This document shows positions 52,078 through 59,846 of a DNA stretch of 64,000 bases, piece by piece. Each line of letters opens with the position of its first letter. Within the stretch, counting starts at the first letter, position 1. This DNA is from Streptoverticillium olivoreticuli subsp. olivoreticuli (GTDB taxonomy: Bacteria > Actinomycetota > Actinomycetes > Streptomycetales > Streptomycetaceae), in the NCBI RefSeq assembly GCF_003391135.1, contig NZ_CP031455.1:7777501-7841500 (forward strand), read 5' to 3'. Under the pieces are notes generated by a model. It was not told the DNA's origin, did not search any database, and saw only the letters and a program-made list of their open reading frames with translations. Made by a program: the position numbers and the translations under genes.

Positions 52078-53826
52078 TCAGCCGCGCGGCTTCGTCAGCA
52101 GCAGCTCGGTGTTGTGGTCGGCCGGGGCACCGATCTTCTTGTCCGGTGTGGCATAGGGGTCGTTGTAGGACAGCTCGCGGTAGAGCGCCGCGAGACCGGC
52201 CTCGGAGGTGTCGGAGAAGTCGGTGTCGTAGGGGGCCGTGGACTCCACCAGCGTGGTGAAGAGGGACAGCGTGCCGTCGCCGTTGTCGGCGATCTCGATG
52301 ACCCGGGCGTGCTGCGGGTAGTCCACGTGCGACGCGGTGTTGATCTCCCAGAAGGCGCGTTCCGGCACGGTGTGGCCGTGGGCCGTGATCCGGTTCTCGT
52401 GGGTGTGGCCGTTCACCCAGGCGACGACGCCCGGAAAGCGCTGGAGGAGGGCGACGAGGGCGTTGCCGTCGTGGCGCGCCTCGAAGGGGTGGTGCGGGTC
52501 CGGCAGCAGATTGCCCATGCTCGTGCTGGTGTGGTGGCTGAAGACGACGACCAGCTGATCCGCGGACCCGCCCCTGACGACGTGGCCGTCGGTGTCGTAC
52601 CAGTGGCCGCTGTGGGACTTCAGCACGGACTCCAGCCACTTCAGCTGCGTGGTGCCCACCGAACCGTCGGCGAATCCGGCCGGGTTGGTGGTGTCCAGGC
52701 TGATGCCGAGCACGCCGTCCGTGACGGGGAAGGTGTAGTACAGCTTCCCGCTGTCGGCGGCCGAGGCGGTGAAGCCGTGGCCCACGGGGCCGGGGCCGGT
52801 GTACTTCGGGTCGAGGTGCGCCGCGGCGAATTCCTTCGGGGTGAACGGCGCGCGCCGGGCGTCCGGGGTGACGCGGCGCACCGGACCGGAGTTCTTGAGC
52901 AGCTGCGCGAGCCTGAGCAAGGCCTGCGCCGGATCCCTGCGCAGGGCATCCGCCAGCTTCGCCGCCTCCGCCTGGTCGCAGCCCTCCAGCTTGCGGTCGC
53001 CGGTGTAGAGCGAGTGGAGGAGGCCGAGGTCGGGCAGTGTGCCCTCGATGCTGTCGTCGTGGTTGCCGACCGTGGAGTACCACGGGGTGCGCAGCCCCGG
53101 AGCGGTGAAGGAGCTGCCCGCGGCGGAGAGGAAGCGGGGTATCTCGGGGAAGCCCCGGCCCTTGTAGGCGTCCCGGAAGGAGGATTCCGGGTGCCAGAAG
53201 GCCGCGTTGCCCGAGTTCTGCACGCCCTCGTAGCGCGCCGGGTCACCGCTGTTCGGCGTGACGCGGCCCCCGCTCATGACGGAGAGGTACCAGTCGAGTT
53301 CGATCAGCTCGTGGTTGTCGGTGTTGTCGCCGGTCGCCATGACCAGGGAGAACGGCTGCCCCGTCCAGGGGCCGCCGGACAGCGCGTTCACCCGCTCCAC
53401 CAGCGACGAGGCACCGCGCACGGTCAGCACTTCCTGCGGGCGGTGGGCGCTGTCGAGGTGCGGGGCGAGGAACTCGAAGCGCACCGGCGACTCGGTGTCG
53501 GCCAGGTGCAGGTCGGTGAACTGCACGAAGGACGCCAGCGCCGTACGCCGGCCGTCCCGGGCGGAGGCCGCCGGGGCGAGGTCGGTCCGTACGACCAGGG
53601 GCCAACCGGGGCCGGAGCGCAGGCGCTTGTAGGGGCCGCCGCCCGTCGGCGTGGCCACCTGCTCCAGCGTGGTCCCGCCGATGCGGACGGCCCGCGCGGC
53701 CGAGGCGGCCACCGCGCGGTCGCGCGCCGCCGCGCTCGCGAACCGGGTGTCCGTCAGAGCGAGCGCCGCCCCGGCGGCCGCGGCCGACGCTCCGGTGAAG
53801 AACTGCCGTCTGCTGTATGCGGACAT
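52078..53826 (-). CDS. Tat-exported metallophosphoesterase (TIGR03767-like)
   Basis: A 582-aa calcineurin-like phosphoesterase. It begins with a Tat signal (YSRRQFFTGASAAAAGAALAL) and cleavage near residue 32. Metal ligands are in FTDLHLAD, ATGDNTDN, TVGNHDD, FSHHTS and NGHTHENR, so all five metal-site motifs exist. Length and order fit the actinobacterial TIGR03767 group. It probably hydrolyses phosphomonoesters or diesters outside the cell; the substrate is unknown. A TTACC palindrome lies 38 bp before the ATG. Confidence 0.85.
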   Translation of the reverse strand: MSAYSRRQFFTGASAAAAGAALALTDTRFASAAARDRAVAASAARAVRIGGTTLEQVATPTGGGPYKRLRSGPGWPLVVRTDLAPAASARDGRRTALASFVQFTDLHLADTESPVRFEFLAPHLDSAHRPQEVLTVRGASSLVERVNALSGGPWTGQPFSLVMATGDNTDNHELIELDWYLSVMSGGRVTPNSGDPARYEGVQNSGNAAFWHPESSFRDAYKGRGFPEIPRFLSAAGSSFTAPGLRTPWYSTVGNHDDSIEGTLPDLGLLHSLYTGDRKLEGCDQAEAAKLADALRRDPAQALLRLAQLLKNSGPVRRVTPDARRAPFTPKEFAAAHLDPKYTGPGPVGHGFTASAADSGKLYYTFPVTDGVLGISLDTTNPAGFADGSVGTTQLKWLESVLKSHSGHWYDTDGHVVRGGSADQLVVVFSHHTSTSMGNLLPDPHHPFEARHDGNALVALLQRFPGVVAWVNGHTHENRITAHGHTVPERAFWEINTASHVDYPQHARVIEIADNGDGTLSLFTTLVESTAPYDTDFSDTSEAGLAALYRELSYNDPYATPDKKIGAPADHNTELLLTKPRG

Positions 53827-53863
53827 GCCGCGCACCCCTGACTCCGTCGTTCCAGCCCCGTAC

Positions 53864-53877
53864 TTACCGGCTGGTAA
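53864..53877. promoter_or_regulatory. Palindrome TTACC-GGCT-GGTAA
   Basis: A perfect 5-bp-arm inverted repeat in an AT-richer patch, 38 bp upstream of the metallophosphoesterase start. It is the type of site bound by TetR-family regulators. None is encoded in this window next to it, so the partner would be elsewhere. Confidence 0.45.
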
Positions 53878-53963
53878 TCGTCGTCGGTCAGCGCGCTGAT
53901 CGGGAGGGGGTGTTCGGTGAACGAACAGCGAAGGAAAAGTGTCCGCGAAGCCGTGTCGCCGCG

Positions 53964-54440
53964 TCAGCCGCGCCGACGGGCGGGGCTCGCCACCGTGTCG
54001 AGACGCTCGCCGCGGGCCACCTTGGTGAGCGCCTCCGCGACCACCTCGGTCTCCTCGTCGGTGAGATACGCGGAGAAGTGGCGCCGGATGCCGCGCATGT
54101 AGGCGGGTGCGGTCGCCCGCAGCGCCTCCAGGCCCTCCTCCGTGATGACGGCCCAGACCACGCGCTTGTCCGCGCCGTCCGCGTCCTTGCGGACGAGGCC
54201 CACGCGGACCATCTCGTCGACGAGACGGCTGACCCGGGTGCGGCTGAGCACCACGCGTTCGGCGACCTCCTGCATGCGCAGTCCGTGCTCGCCGGCGGCC
54301 TTGAGCTCCAGGAGCACGTCGTACCACGTCAGGGGGACGCGGCCCTCGCGCTGCACGTCGCTCTCGATCGCGCGGACGGCTGTGTTGTGGGCGAGCAGCA
54401 GTGCTCGCCATGCCTCGATGCCCATATCCCCTTTGCTCAC
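53964..54440 (-). CDS. MarR-family transcriptional regulator
   Basis: A 158-aa winged-helix protein: TWYDVLLELKAAGEHGLRM, recognition AERVVLSRTRVSRLVDEMVRVGLV, wing RKDADGADKRVVWAVITEEG. The GTG at 54440 is preferred because TATGCT lies exactly 6 nt upstream, predicting a leaderless message. The ATG at 54425 has a GGGG too close to act as a ribosome site. Two identical operators stand between it and the divergent rhodanese-YceI pair, so it should control both. The ligand is unknown, possibly an oxidised sulfur or electrophile (inference from rhodanese). Confidence 0.87.
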   Translation of the reverse strand: MSKGDMGIEAWRALLLAHNTAVRAIESDVQREGRVPLTWYDVLLELKAAGEHGLRMQEVAERVVLSRTRVSRLVDEMVRVGLVRKDADGADKRVVWAVITEEGLEALRATAPAYMRGIRRHFSAYLTDEETEVVAEALTKVARGERLDTVASPARRRG

Positions 54441-54463
54441 GGGGAAAGCATATCGGCCCTTGT

Positions 54464-54503
54464 GTGCGTCCGCACGCACTTGATAGTGTGTGTGCGGACG
54501 CAC
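54464..54503. promoter_or_regulatory. Twin MarR operators (GTGCG-TC-CGCAC)
   Basis: GTGCGTCCGCAC (54464-54475) and its exact reverse complement GTGCGGACGCAC (54492-54503) are 28 bp apart centre to centre. Each is also a 12-bp palindrome. They span the divergent promoter between marR and the rhodanese gene. Confidence 0.78.
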
Positions 54504-54533
54504 GGAAAACTCGAACCTCGAAGGGATGGCGAC

Positions 54534-54878
54534 ATGGTCCGCAACATCGGACGTGACGACGTCAAGAAGAAGATCGACAGCGGTGCCGTGACGGTCGTCG
54601 AGGCGCTCCCCGCCTCGTACTACGAGGAGGCGCACCTGCCCGGCGCGATCAACCTCCCGCACGACGCTGTCGACAAGCTCGCCCCCGGGCTGCTGCCCGA
54701 CAAGCAGGCCGAGATCATCGTCTACTGCGCCAACGAGCCCTGCGGCAACTCCGGCATCGCCGCCAAGCGCCTGACCGAGCTCGGCTACGCCAATGTGTAC
54801 GAGTACGGCGAGGGCAAGCAGGACTGGATCGACGCCGGTCTGCCGACCGAGACCGGGCCCTCCACCCGGACCGCCTGA
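54534..54878 (+). CDS. Rhodanese-like domain protein
   Basis: A single-domain 114-aa rhodanese. The catalytic Cys65 lies in the loop YCANEPCGNSG, with a second Cys at position 70 in the same loop, and LPGAINLPHD precedes it. It moves sulfane sulfur between thiosulfate or persulfide carriers and acceptors. The ribosome site AAGGGATGGC lies before ATG. It starts a two-gene unit with YceI, divergent from MarR. The motif CxxxxC in place of the standard CxxGxR is frequent in regulatory rhodaneses. Confidence 0.87.
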   Translation: MVRNIGRDDVKKKIDSGAVTVVEALPASYYEEAHLPGAINLPHDAVDKLAPGLLPDKQAEIIVYCANEPCGNSGIAAKRLTELGYANVYEYGEGKQDWIDAGLPTETGPSTRTA

Positions 54879-54896
54879 AAGGAAGGCGAAACCCCC

Positions 54897-55472
54897 ATGA
54901 GCAGCTCCGCTTCCCCCACCCGCCAGGTGGACGGCGTCCAACTGCCGTCCGCCGGCACGTGGAAGGTCGACCCGGGTCACGCCGAGGTCGGCTTCGTGGG
55001 CCGCCACTTCATGCTGACCAAGGTGCGCGGGCGCTTCACCGGCGTCGAGGCGTCCGTCGAGATCGGCGAGCGGCCCGAGGACAGCCGGGTCACCGCGGTC
55101 ATCGACATGGCCAGCGTCGACAGCGGCGACAAGACCCGCGACGACCACCTGCGCTCGGGGGACTTCTTCGACGTGGAGAAGCACCCCAAGGCCGCCTTCG
55201 CCTCGACGTCGGTGACCTGGCAGGGCAGCAAGGGCAAGATGACCGGGGACCTGACCATCAAGGGTGTGACGCGTGCCGTCACCCTGGACGTCGACTACCT
55301 CGGCTACGCCCGGGACCCGTGGAACAACGACCGTGCGGTCTTCTCGGCGCACGGCAAGGTCAACCGCGAGGACTGGGGCCTGACCTGGAACATGGCCCTG
55401 GAGGCCGGCGGCATCCTCGTCTCCAAGGAGATCGAGCTGACGCTGGAGATCGAGACGATCCGCGAGGGCTGA
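54897..55472 (+). CDS. YceI-family lipocalin-like protein
   Basis: A 191-aa protein with the YceI beta-barrel that binds a polyisoprenoid or amphiphile. The pattern matches along the chain: WKVDPGHAEVGFVGRHFMLTKVRGRF, VIDMASVDSGDKTRDDHLRSGDFFDV, HPKAAFASTSV, GDLTIKGVTRAVTLDVDYLG and RVN-type KVNREDWGL. There is no signal peptide, so it is cytoplasmic. It lies 18 nt after the rhodanese gene, so it is cotranscribed. The family is often induced by stress or thiol-reactive compounds. Confidence 0.88.
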   Translation: MSSSASPTRQVDGVQLPSAGTWKVDPGHAEVGFVGRHFMLTKVRGRFTGVEASVEIGERPEDSRVTAVIDMASVDSGDKTRDDHLRSGDFFDVEKHPKAAFASTSVTWQGSKGKMTGDLTIKGVTRAVTLDVDYLGYARDPWNNDRAVFSAHGKVNREDWGLTWNMALEAGGILVSKEIELTLEIETIREG

Positions 55473-55682
55473 CCCCGGCGGACGGCACACCGCACCGCCC
55501 CGCACGCCGACGCCCCTCCGGGTGCCGCGTGCGGGGCGCTGTGCCGTCCCGGCGGCGGCCGGAAAGGGGCTCTCAACTGCGCGTCCGGTCCGGAACGGCT
55601 CTCTCTCAATTCCCCGTCGCCCGGGGCCACATGAACGGATCTTGATCTATTTCCTACAAGTAAATCGGGGCTATGAAAACGC

Positions 55683-55712
55683 TTGCCCGTGGTGTTGCGG
55701 GTATGGCATAGT
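55683..55712 (+). promoter_or_regulatory. Promoter of the roh operon leader
   Basis: -35 TTGCCC (55683-55688), 18-nt spacer and -10 CATAGT (55707-55712), close to the vegetative sigma consensus. Transcription would start near 55719, leaving a leader of about 36 nt before the first mini-ORF. Confidence 0.65.
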
Positions 55713-55754
55713 CCTGCGCGTCGGACTTCGGTCCGTTTACGGGGGAGAAGGAAC

Positions 55755-55817
55755 ATGGCAAGGAAATTTGACCGTGTTCGCATCAGGGTGTCGGCCGACG
55801 CGGGAGAATCACCGTGA
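55755..55817 (+). CDS. 20-aa arginine-rich leader peptide
   Basis: A mini-gene with an excellent ribosome site (GGGGGAGAAGGAAC) encodes MARKFDRVRIRVSADAGESP. Four of its first eleven residues are Arg, coded AGG, CGT, CGC and AGG. Arginine is the substrate of the pathway encoded downstream, so ribosome stalling on scarce arginyl-tRNA could tune expression (inference). It overlaps the next mini-ORF by 4 nt. No homolog is known to me. Confidence 0.5.
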   Translation: MARKFDRVRIRVSADAGESP

Positions 55818-55915
55818 TCGGGGCATCGGCGAGCGGTAGCAGAAAAGATCATTGGATTCCGGGGGGCATCCACACGGTTGACGGGCACAGACTCGCCCTG
55901 CCCGGGCGCGCGTAG
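55814..55915 (+). CDS. 33-aa coupled mini-ORF
   Basis: GTG overlaps the stop of the leader peptide (GTGA), and GGGAG lies 7 nt upstream inside the first ORF. The product is a 33-residue peptide (VIGASASGSRKDHWIPGGIH then a short tail ending PGRA). It has low hydrophobicity and resembles no known family. It may be a second leader element or simply a chance frame. Coupling geometry is seen; function is unknown. Confidence 0.4.
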   Translation: MIGASASGSRKDHWIPGGIHTVDGHRLALPGRA

Positions 55916-56233
55916 CCGCCGACGAGCCACAAGGCAATCCGGAGCCGGTCACCGGCCCGGCACGACCGAGTGGCCGCACGCCTCAAGGCGGCACCCACCC
56001 GGATGAATTGCGCCCCGCGCGGCAGAACAATACGCGGCTGCGCAATTTCTTCCACGCTCCGGCGGGCCGGTGCGTCGGCGTCGCGCCGCGCACCGTATAC
56101 GGGGCGTTCCCACGGCGAAATCCCGGCGACGGAGCCGAGCACCTTCGGCGGCGCGGCCGGGCGAGCGGAGCAGCGCCACGGACCGCGCCGGACCCGGCCG
56201 GCCCGATCACCGACCGTGTGCACGGGAGGAACC

Positions 56234-57433
56234 ATGAACCACAGCGGCACCCGCACCAGTTCACCCGAGAACCTCACCGACGGGGCCCTCGTCGACCTCA
56301 CCCAGCACGAGATCCAGGCGCTGCGGACCGAGTTCAACCTCGCCGACGCCCACACCCACCAGCGGCAGTCGGCCAGCCAGCGGCAGATCGTCGAACGGCT
56401 CCCGCAGCTGTGGTACGAAGCGGAAGAAGGTCTCCAGGAGACCTACGAACAGCGGTTCGTCGACGCCTTCTTCCGCCTGCACCGGCAGCCGACCGCACTG
56501 GCGCGGAAGAAGACCATGCTCTCCTACGCCGCGTCCATATCGACGATGGTCGTCGGCATGTACCTCAAACGCCGGCGGATGGCGGTGACCCTCATCGAGC
56601 CGTGCTTCGACAATCTCTACGACGTGCTCGCCAATATGGGGGTGCCGCTCCACCCCGTCGACGAATCGGCGTTCGCCGACCCCGACCGGATCTACCAGGA
56701 GCTCAAACGCCGGGTCCGCACCGACGCGCTGTTTCTGGTAGACCCGAACAATCCCACCGGGTTCAGCCTGCTGAAACACGGCCGGAAGGGATTCGAGGAA
56801 GTCGTCCGCTTCTGCAAGGACCACGGCAAGCTGCTGGTGATTGATTTCTGCTTCGCCTCCTTCACGCTATTCGATCCCGACGTCGCCCGGTTCGACATGT
56901 ACGAGCTCCTGGAGAATTCAGGCGTCAGCTACCTGGCGATCGAGGACACCGGGAAGACCTGGCCGGTGCAGGACGCGAAATGCGCCATGCTCACCGTCAG
57001 CGACGATATCCACGAGGCGGTGTACAACCTCCACACCAGTGTGCTGCTCAATGTCTCGCCGTTCGTGCTGAACATGCTCGCCGAGTACATCGAGGACTCC
57101 ATCGAGGACGACCTCTCCTCGGTCCGCGACGTCCTCACCCGCAACCGCGAGACCGCCCGGAAGGCCCTGGACGGGACGATCCTGGAGTACCAGGAGCCCG
57201 TGGTCAACGTGAGCGTCGCCTGGTTCAGGATCGACCACCCCGAGCTGACCGCCACCGAGCTGCAGCGCGAACTCACCGCCGACGGGCTCTACCTGCTGCC
57301 CGGCCGCTACTTCTACTGGAGCGAACCCGGCAAGGGCGAGAGCTATCTGCGGATCGCCCTCGCCCGCGACCCGCAGATGTTCTCCACCGCGATGACCCGC
57401 CTCGCCGCCGCGCTGGACCGCCATGCCCGGTGA
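56234..57433 (+). CDS. rohP: O2-, PLP-dependent L-arginine hydroxylase (RohP-like)
   Basis: A 399-aa fold-type I PLP enzyme of the small group (RohP, MppP, Ind4) that uses O2. RohP converts L-arginine to 4-hydroxy-2-ketoarginine. The N-terminal ADAHTHQ segment (His40/His42) matches the region of the catalytic His of the group. Also seen are PNNPTG (171-176), the Asp204 strand LLVIDFCF and the Schiff-base Lys241 in DTGKTWP. ATG 56234 follows GGGAGGAACC. It is the first of five overlapping genes and overlaps the next by 11 nt. Confidence 0.82.
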   Translation: MNHSGTRTSSPENLTDGALVDLTQHEIQALRTEFNLADAHTHQRQSASQRQIVERLPQLWYEAEEGLQETYEQRFVDAFFRLHRQPTALARKKTMLSYAASISTMVVGMYLKRRRMAVTLIEPCFDNLYDVLANMGVPLHPVDESAFADPDRIYQELKRRVRTDALFLVDPNNPTGFSLLKHGRKGFEEVVRFCKDHGKLLVIDFCFASFTLFDPDVARFDMYELLENSGVSYLAIEDTGKTWPVQDAKCAMLTVSDDIHEAVYNLHTSVLLNVSPFVLNMLAEYIEDSIEDDLSSVRDVLTRNRETARKALDGTILEYQEPVVNVSVAWFRIDHPELTATELQRELTADGLYLLPGRYFYWSEPGKGESYLRIALARDPQMFSTAMTRLAAALDRHAR

Positions 57434-57935
57434 GCTCCGCACGACGTATGTGGACGCCACCCTGTTCCTCGGCATGAACAGCGCCGACGAGGCGACCCGG
57501 ATCGCCTGCAAGTCCTTCTTCGCCACCCGCCTCCACGGCCGGGTCGCGATGAGCCTGGAACAGGTGGGCCGCTGCGACGACCTGGTGTGGCGCTTCCCGC
57601 GCGAACTCCAGGACGCCTACTACCCCTTCATGGACAACCTGCACACCGACATGCGCATCGACCGCCTCGGCTACACGCGCGAGGACATCGGGGCAGGGCT
57701 CGGCGCGCCCGCCGCGGCGGGCCTGCCCGTGCACGAGCAGCTGCTGGCCGGCATGGTCCTGCGCCGCGACGGCGTCCTCCGCTCGGTCAGCCCCCGGCTG
57801 CTCGCCCGCCGGGCGCTGCCCGTCCTCGCGCCCGAACCGGGACCGGAAGTCGCCTTCCCCGAGGACCTGGAGAAGCTCTACCGTGCATCGCTCGCCCTGC
57901 GGATCCCGCACGAGCGGCTGTGGGGGGAGGACTGA
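57423..57935 (+). CDS. rohQ: RohQ-like protein, predicted cyclisation step to 2-aminoimidazole
   Basis: A 170-aa protein with no fold I can name; it starts LRTTYVDATLFLGMNSADEATRIACKSF in a pattern faintly like PIN-type proteins (Asp after beta strand) and is rich in Leu/Arg. Its position between rohP and the DapA-like gene is that of rohQ, which in the characterised azomycin pathway closes guanidinoacetaldehyde to 2-aminoimidazole. The identity rests on gene order and size, not on catalytic residues. It overlaps its neighbours by 11 and 1 nt. Confidence 0.62.
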   Translation: MPGELRTTYVDATLFLGMNSADEATRIACKSFFATRLHGRVAMSLEQVGRCDDLVWRFPRELQDAYYPFMDNLHTDMRIDRLGYTREDIGAGLGAPAAAGLPVHEQLLAGMVLRRDGVLRSVSPRLLARRALPVLAPEPGPEVAFPEDLEKLYRASLALRIPHERLWGED

Positions 57936-58729
57936 TGTACCACGGAGTGACGGTCGCCCTGGTGACCCCGCTGTCCGACCGGGACGAGGTGTCCCGGCGG
58001 GACGTCGCCCGCCTCGTCGACTCGGTGCGGCCCCATGTCACCGCCCTGCTCCCGGCGTTGAGCACCGGCGAGGGCTGGGCCCTGACCGACCGTCAGTGGC
58101 AGGACATGGTCGCCCACACGCTCGACCGCGCGGACGGGCTGCCGGTGCTGGCCGGCATCCAGCGGCCCAGCACGGCCGAGGTGGCCGCGCGGGCCCGCAC
58201 CGCGGCCCGCCTCGGCGCCGCCGCGGTCGTCACCACCACCCCGTACGGGCCGGACGTCACCCAGCAGGAGATGTACGACCACTACGCGGCCGTCTCGGAG
58301 ACCGCCGGGCTGCCCGTCGTCGTCTACCACGAGTCCGAGATCTCCGGGAACACCATCGAGCCCGGCACCCTGCTGAAGATCTGCGCCCTGCCGGGCGTGG
58401 CCGCCGTCAAGGACTCGGCGGGCTCCGCGGCGGCCACCCGCGCCCTGCTCGCCGCCGACCCCGGGGTGCCGGTCCTCCAGGGCCTGGAGCACCTCGTGGG
58501 CGAGTGCGGGGACGTCGACGGCTGGGTCATGGCCCTCGCCAACGTCGAACCCGCCCTCTGCGCCACGGCGTTCGGCGCCCGGCCGGTGTACAACGCGGCC
58601 GTACACGAAGCCTGCGAGCGGCACGGGCTGGACCGGGCCGACTGGTACCGCGCCCTCAAATCCGAACTCCACCGCCGCCGGGTGATCGGCACCGGCCGTA
58701 CCGCGACACCGGAAGGGAGCCGCGCATGA
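57935..58729 (+). CDS. rohR: DapA-like retro-aldolase (RohR-like)
   Basis: A 264-aa class I aldolase of the dihydrodipicolinate synthase family. The TIM barrel carries the Schiff-base Lys159 (AVKDSAG) and the Tyr131 partner (VVVYHES); the N-terminal GVTVALVTPLSD strand also matches. It is slightly shorter than DapA (about 290). In azomycin synthesis RohR cleaves 4-hydroxy-2-ketoarginine to guanidinoacetaldehyde and pyruvate. Its ATG shares one base with the rohQ stop (TGATG) and its end overlaps rohS. Confidence 0.8.
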   Translation: MYHGVTVALVTPLSDRDEVSRRDVARLVDSVRPHVTALLPALSTGEGWALTDRQWQDMVAHTLDRADGLPVLAGIQRPSTAEVAARARTAARLGAAAVVTTTPYGPDVTQQEMYDHYAAVSETAGLPVVVYHESEISGNTIEPGTLLKICALPGVAAVKDSAGSAAATRALLAADPGVPVLQGLEHLVGECGDVDGWVMALANVEPALCATAFGARPVYNAAVHEACERHGLDRADWYRALKSELHRRRVIGTGRTATPEGSRA

Positions 58730-59556
58730 GGACCGAGCCGGCGGACAGCGACCTCAAGCGGCTGTTCGTCCACAACCGCTCCCTGCCCGACACCCGGACC
58801 TACGCCGAGATCGAGCGGATCGAACGCGACTGGATCGTGCCCCTGGTGGCCCGCCTCGAGGAGACCACGCCACCGCTCGCCTCCCGCGCCGAATGGGTCG
58901 AGGCGCTCGACGAGCTGCTGGCACAGGAGAGCGCGGGCACCCCGGCCGGACACTACCTCGCGGAGAAGGCGACGCTCGGTCAAATGACGGCGGTCGTCGC
59001 GGAGTTCGCCCCGGACGGCCTCACCGAGGCGCAGAACTTCTTCCCCGCCATACCCCGGCTGCCCATCCGCGCGCAGATGGCCGTGATGCGGGTGCTCATC
59101 GACGAGTTCGGCTGCGGCAACCTCCAGCAGGCCCACTCCCAGCTCTACCGGGAGCTCCTCGCGGAGCTCGGCCTCCCGCTCGAACTGGACGCCTATCTGG
59201 ACCGCACCAGCGACGAGACCTACGCGTTCCTCGACGTCTTCTACTGGCTCACCCAGCGCGCCCCGCACATGGAGTACTTCCTCGGCGCCCTCGCCTATCT
59301 GGAGGCCAGCATCCCGTCCGCCTTCACCGTCCAGGCCCGCGCCTGCGAGCGGCTCGGCATCGCCCACGGCCGGTACTACACCGAGCACCTGCACATCGAC
59401 ACCTTCCACCGCAAGGAGATGCAGGTCGCCATCCGGGAGTACGAGGCCGCCCACGGCCTGGACCCCACCCGGCTGTGGGTCGGCGCGCTGTTGCTGTCCG
59501 AACTCATCGGCACCGCCTTCGAGACGGCCGTCGAGCGGGCCCGGGAGGCGGCGTGA
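58726..59556 (+). CDS. rohS: Heme-oxygenase-like diiron N-oxygenase (RohS-like)
   Basis: A 276-aa all-helical protein of the iron-containing redox enzyme/HDO family (relatives: SznF, UndA, BesC). The expected metal-ligand helices are seen: VVAEFAPDGLTEAQNFFP, QQAHSQLYRELL and the late YYTEHLHIDTFHRKEM, with its D-x-x-H pair. In the azomycin pathway RohS oxidises the amino group of 2-aminoimidazole to the nitro group. It overlaps rohR and rohT by 4 nt each. The Rieske protein next door probably feeds electrons. Confidence 0.8.
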   Translation: MRTEPADSDLKRLFVHNRSLPDTRTYAEIERIERDWIVPLVARLEETTPPLASRAEWVEALDELLAQESAGTPAGHYLAEKATLGQMTAVVAEFAPDGLTEAQNFFPAIPRLPIRAQMAVMRVLIDEFGCGNLQQAHSQLYRELLAELGLPLELDAYLDRTSDETYAFLDVFYWLTQRAPHMEYFLGALAYLEASIPSAFTVQARACERLGIAHGRYYTEHLHIDTFHRKEMQVAIREYEAAHGLDPTRLWVGALLLSELIGTAFETAVERAREAA

Positions 59557-59846
59557 GCGAGAAGGGCCCCACCGTCGAACCGCTGCCGGGGGAGTGGGTG
59601 CGCGTCACCGTCGACGGTCGGGCGTACGAGATCGCGGCGGCCTGTCCGCACCGCGAGGGCCGGCTCGTCCACGGCTACGTCAACGCCCACACCCTGCGCA
59701 TCACCTGCCCCCTGCACCGCTCCACCTTCGACCTCGTCACCGGCCGTCAGGTCTCGGGCCCCTGCGCGGGCCCGCTCCCGGTCCGCCCCGCCGGGCACGG
59801 CACCACGGACACCGCCCCGGCGCAAACGCAAGGAGAGCGACAGTGA
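59553..59846 (+). CDS. rohT: Rieske-type ferredoxin (RohT-like)
   Basis: A 97-aa Rieske 2Fe-2S protein: cluster ligands C31-P-H33 and C52-P-L-H55 (CPHREG and CPLHRSTFD), then a Pro loop. It resembles small Rieske ferredoxins that deliver electrons to an oxygenase, here most likely RohS. The start is GTG with a GTGA overlap with rohS; the stop overlaps the methyltransferase GTG in the same way. The C-terminal tail is Thr/Ala-rich and probably flexible. Confidence 0.82.
   Translation: MSEKGPTVEPLPGEWVRVTVDGRAYEIAAACPHREGRLVHGYVNAHTLRITCPLHRSTFDLVTGRQVSGPCAGPLPVRPAGHGTTDTAPAQTQGERQ

Larger units (their letters stand above)
55473..56233. other. Long leader region of the azomycin-like operon
   Basis: A 761-base stretch without a long gene. 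It holds a promoter at 55683-55712, a GGAC-TTCG-GTCC tetraloop hairpin (55723-55734), and two coupled mini-ORFs (55755-55817, 55814-55915). About 320 nt of untranslated sequence, 55916-56233, then reach rohP, ending in the GGGAGGAACC ribosome site. A GCCGG-TCA-CCGGC repeat occurs in the untranslated part. No terminator with a clear U-tract was found. Confidence 0.5.

Noticed and set aside
55522..55839. A 105-codon frame overlapping the roh promoter
   Set aside because: It crosses the promoter and lacks coding bias. The 20-codon ORF at 55755 in another frame has the better ribosome site.
56234..59846. Enduracididine or capreomycidine pathway as the meaning of the PLP gene
   Set aside because: The PLP enzyme family fits, but the DapA-like, HDO and Rieske genes in this order match the azomycin set, and MppR/MppO-type genes are absent.
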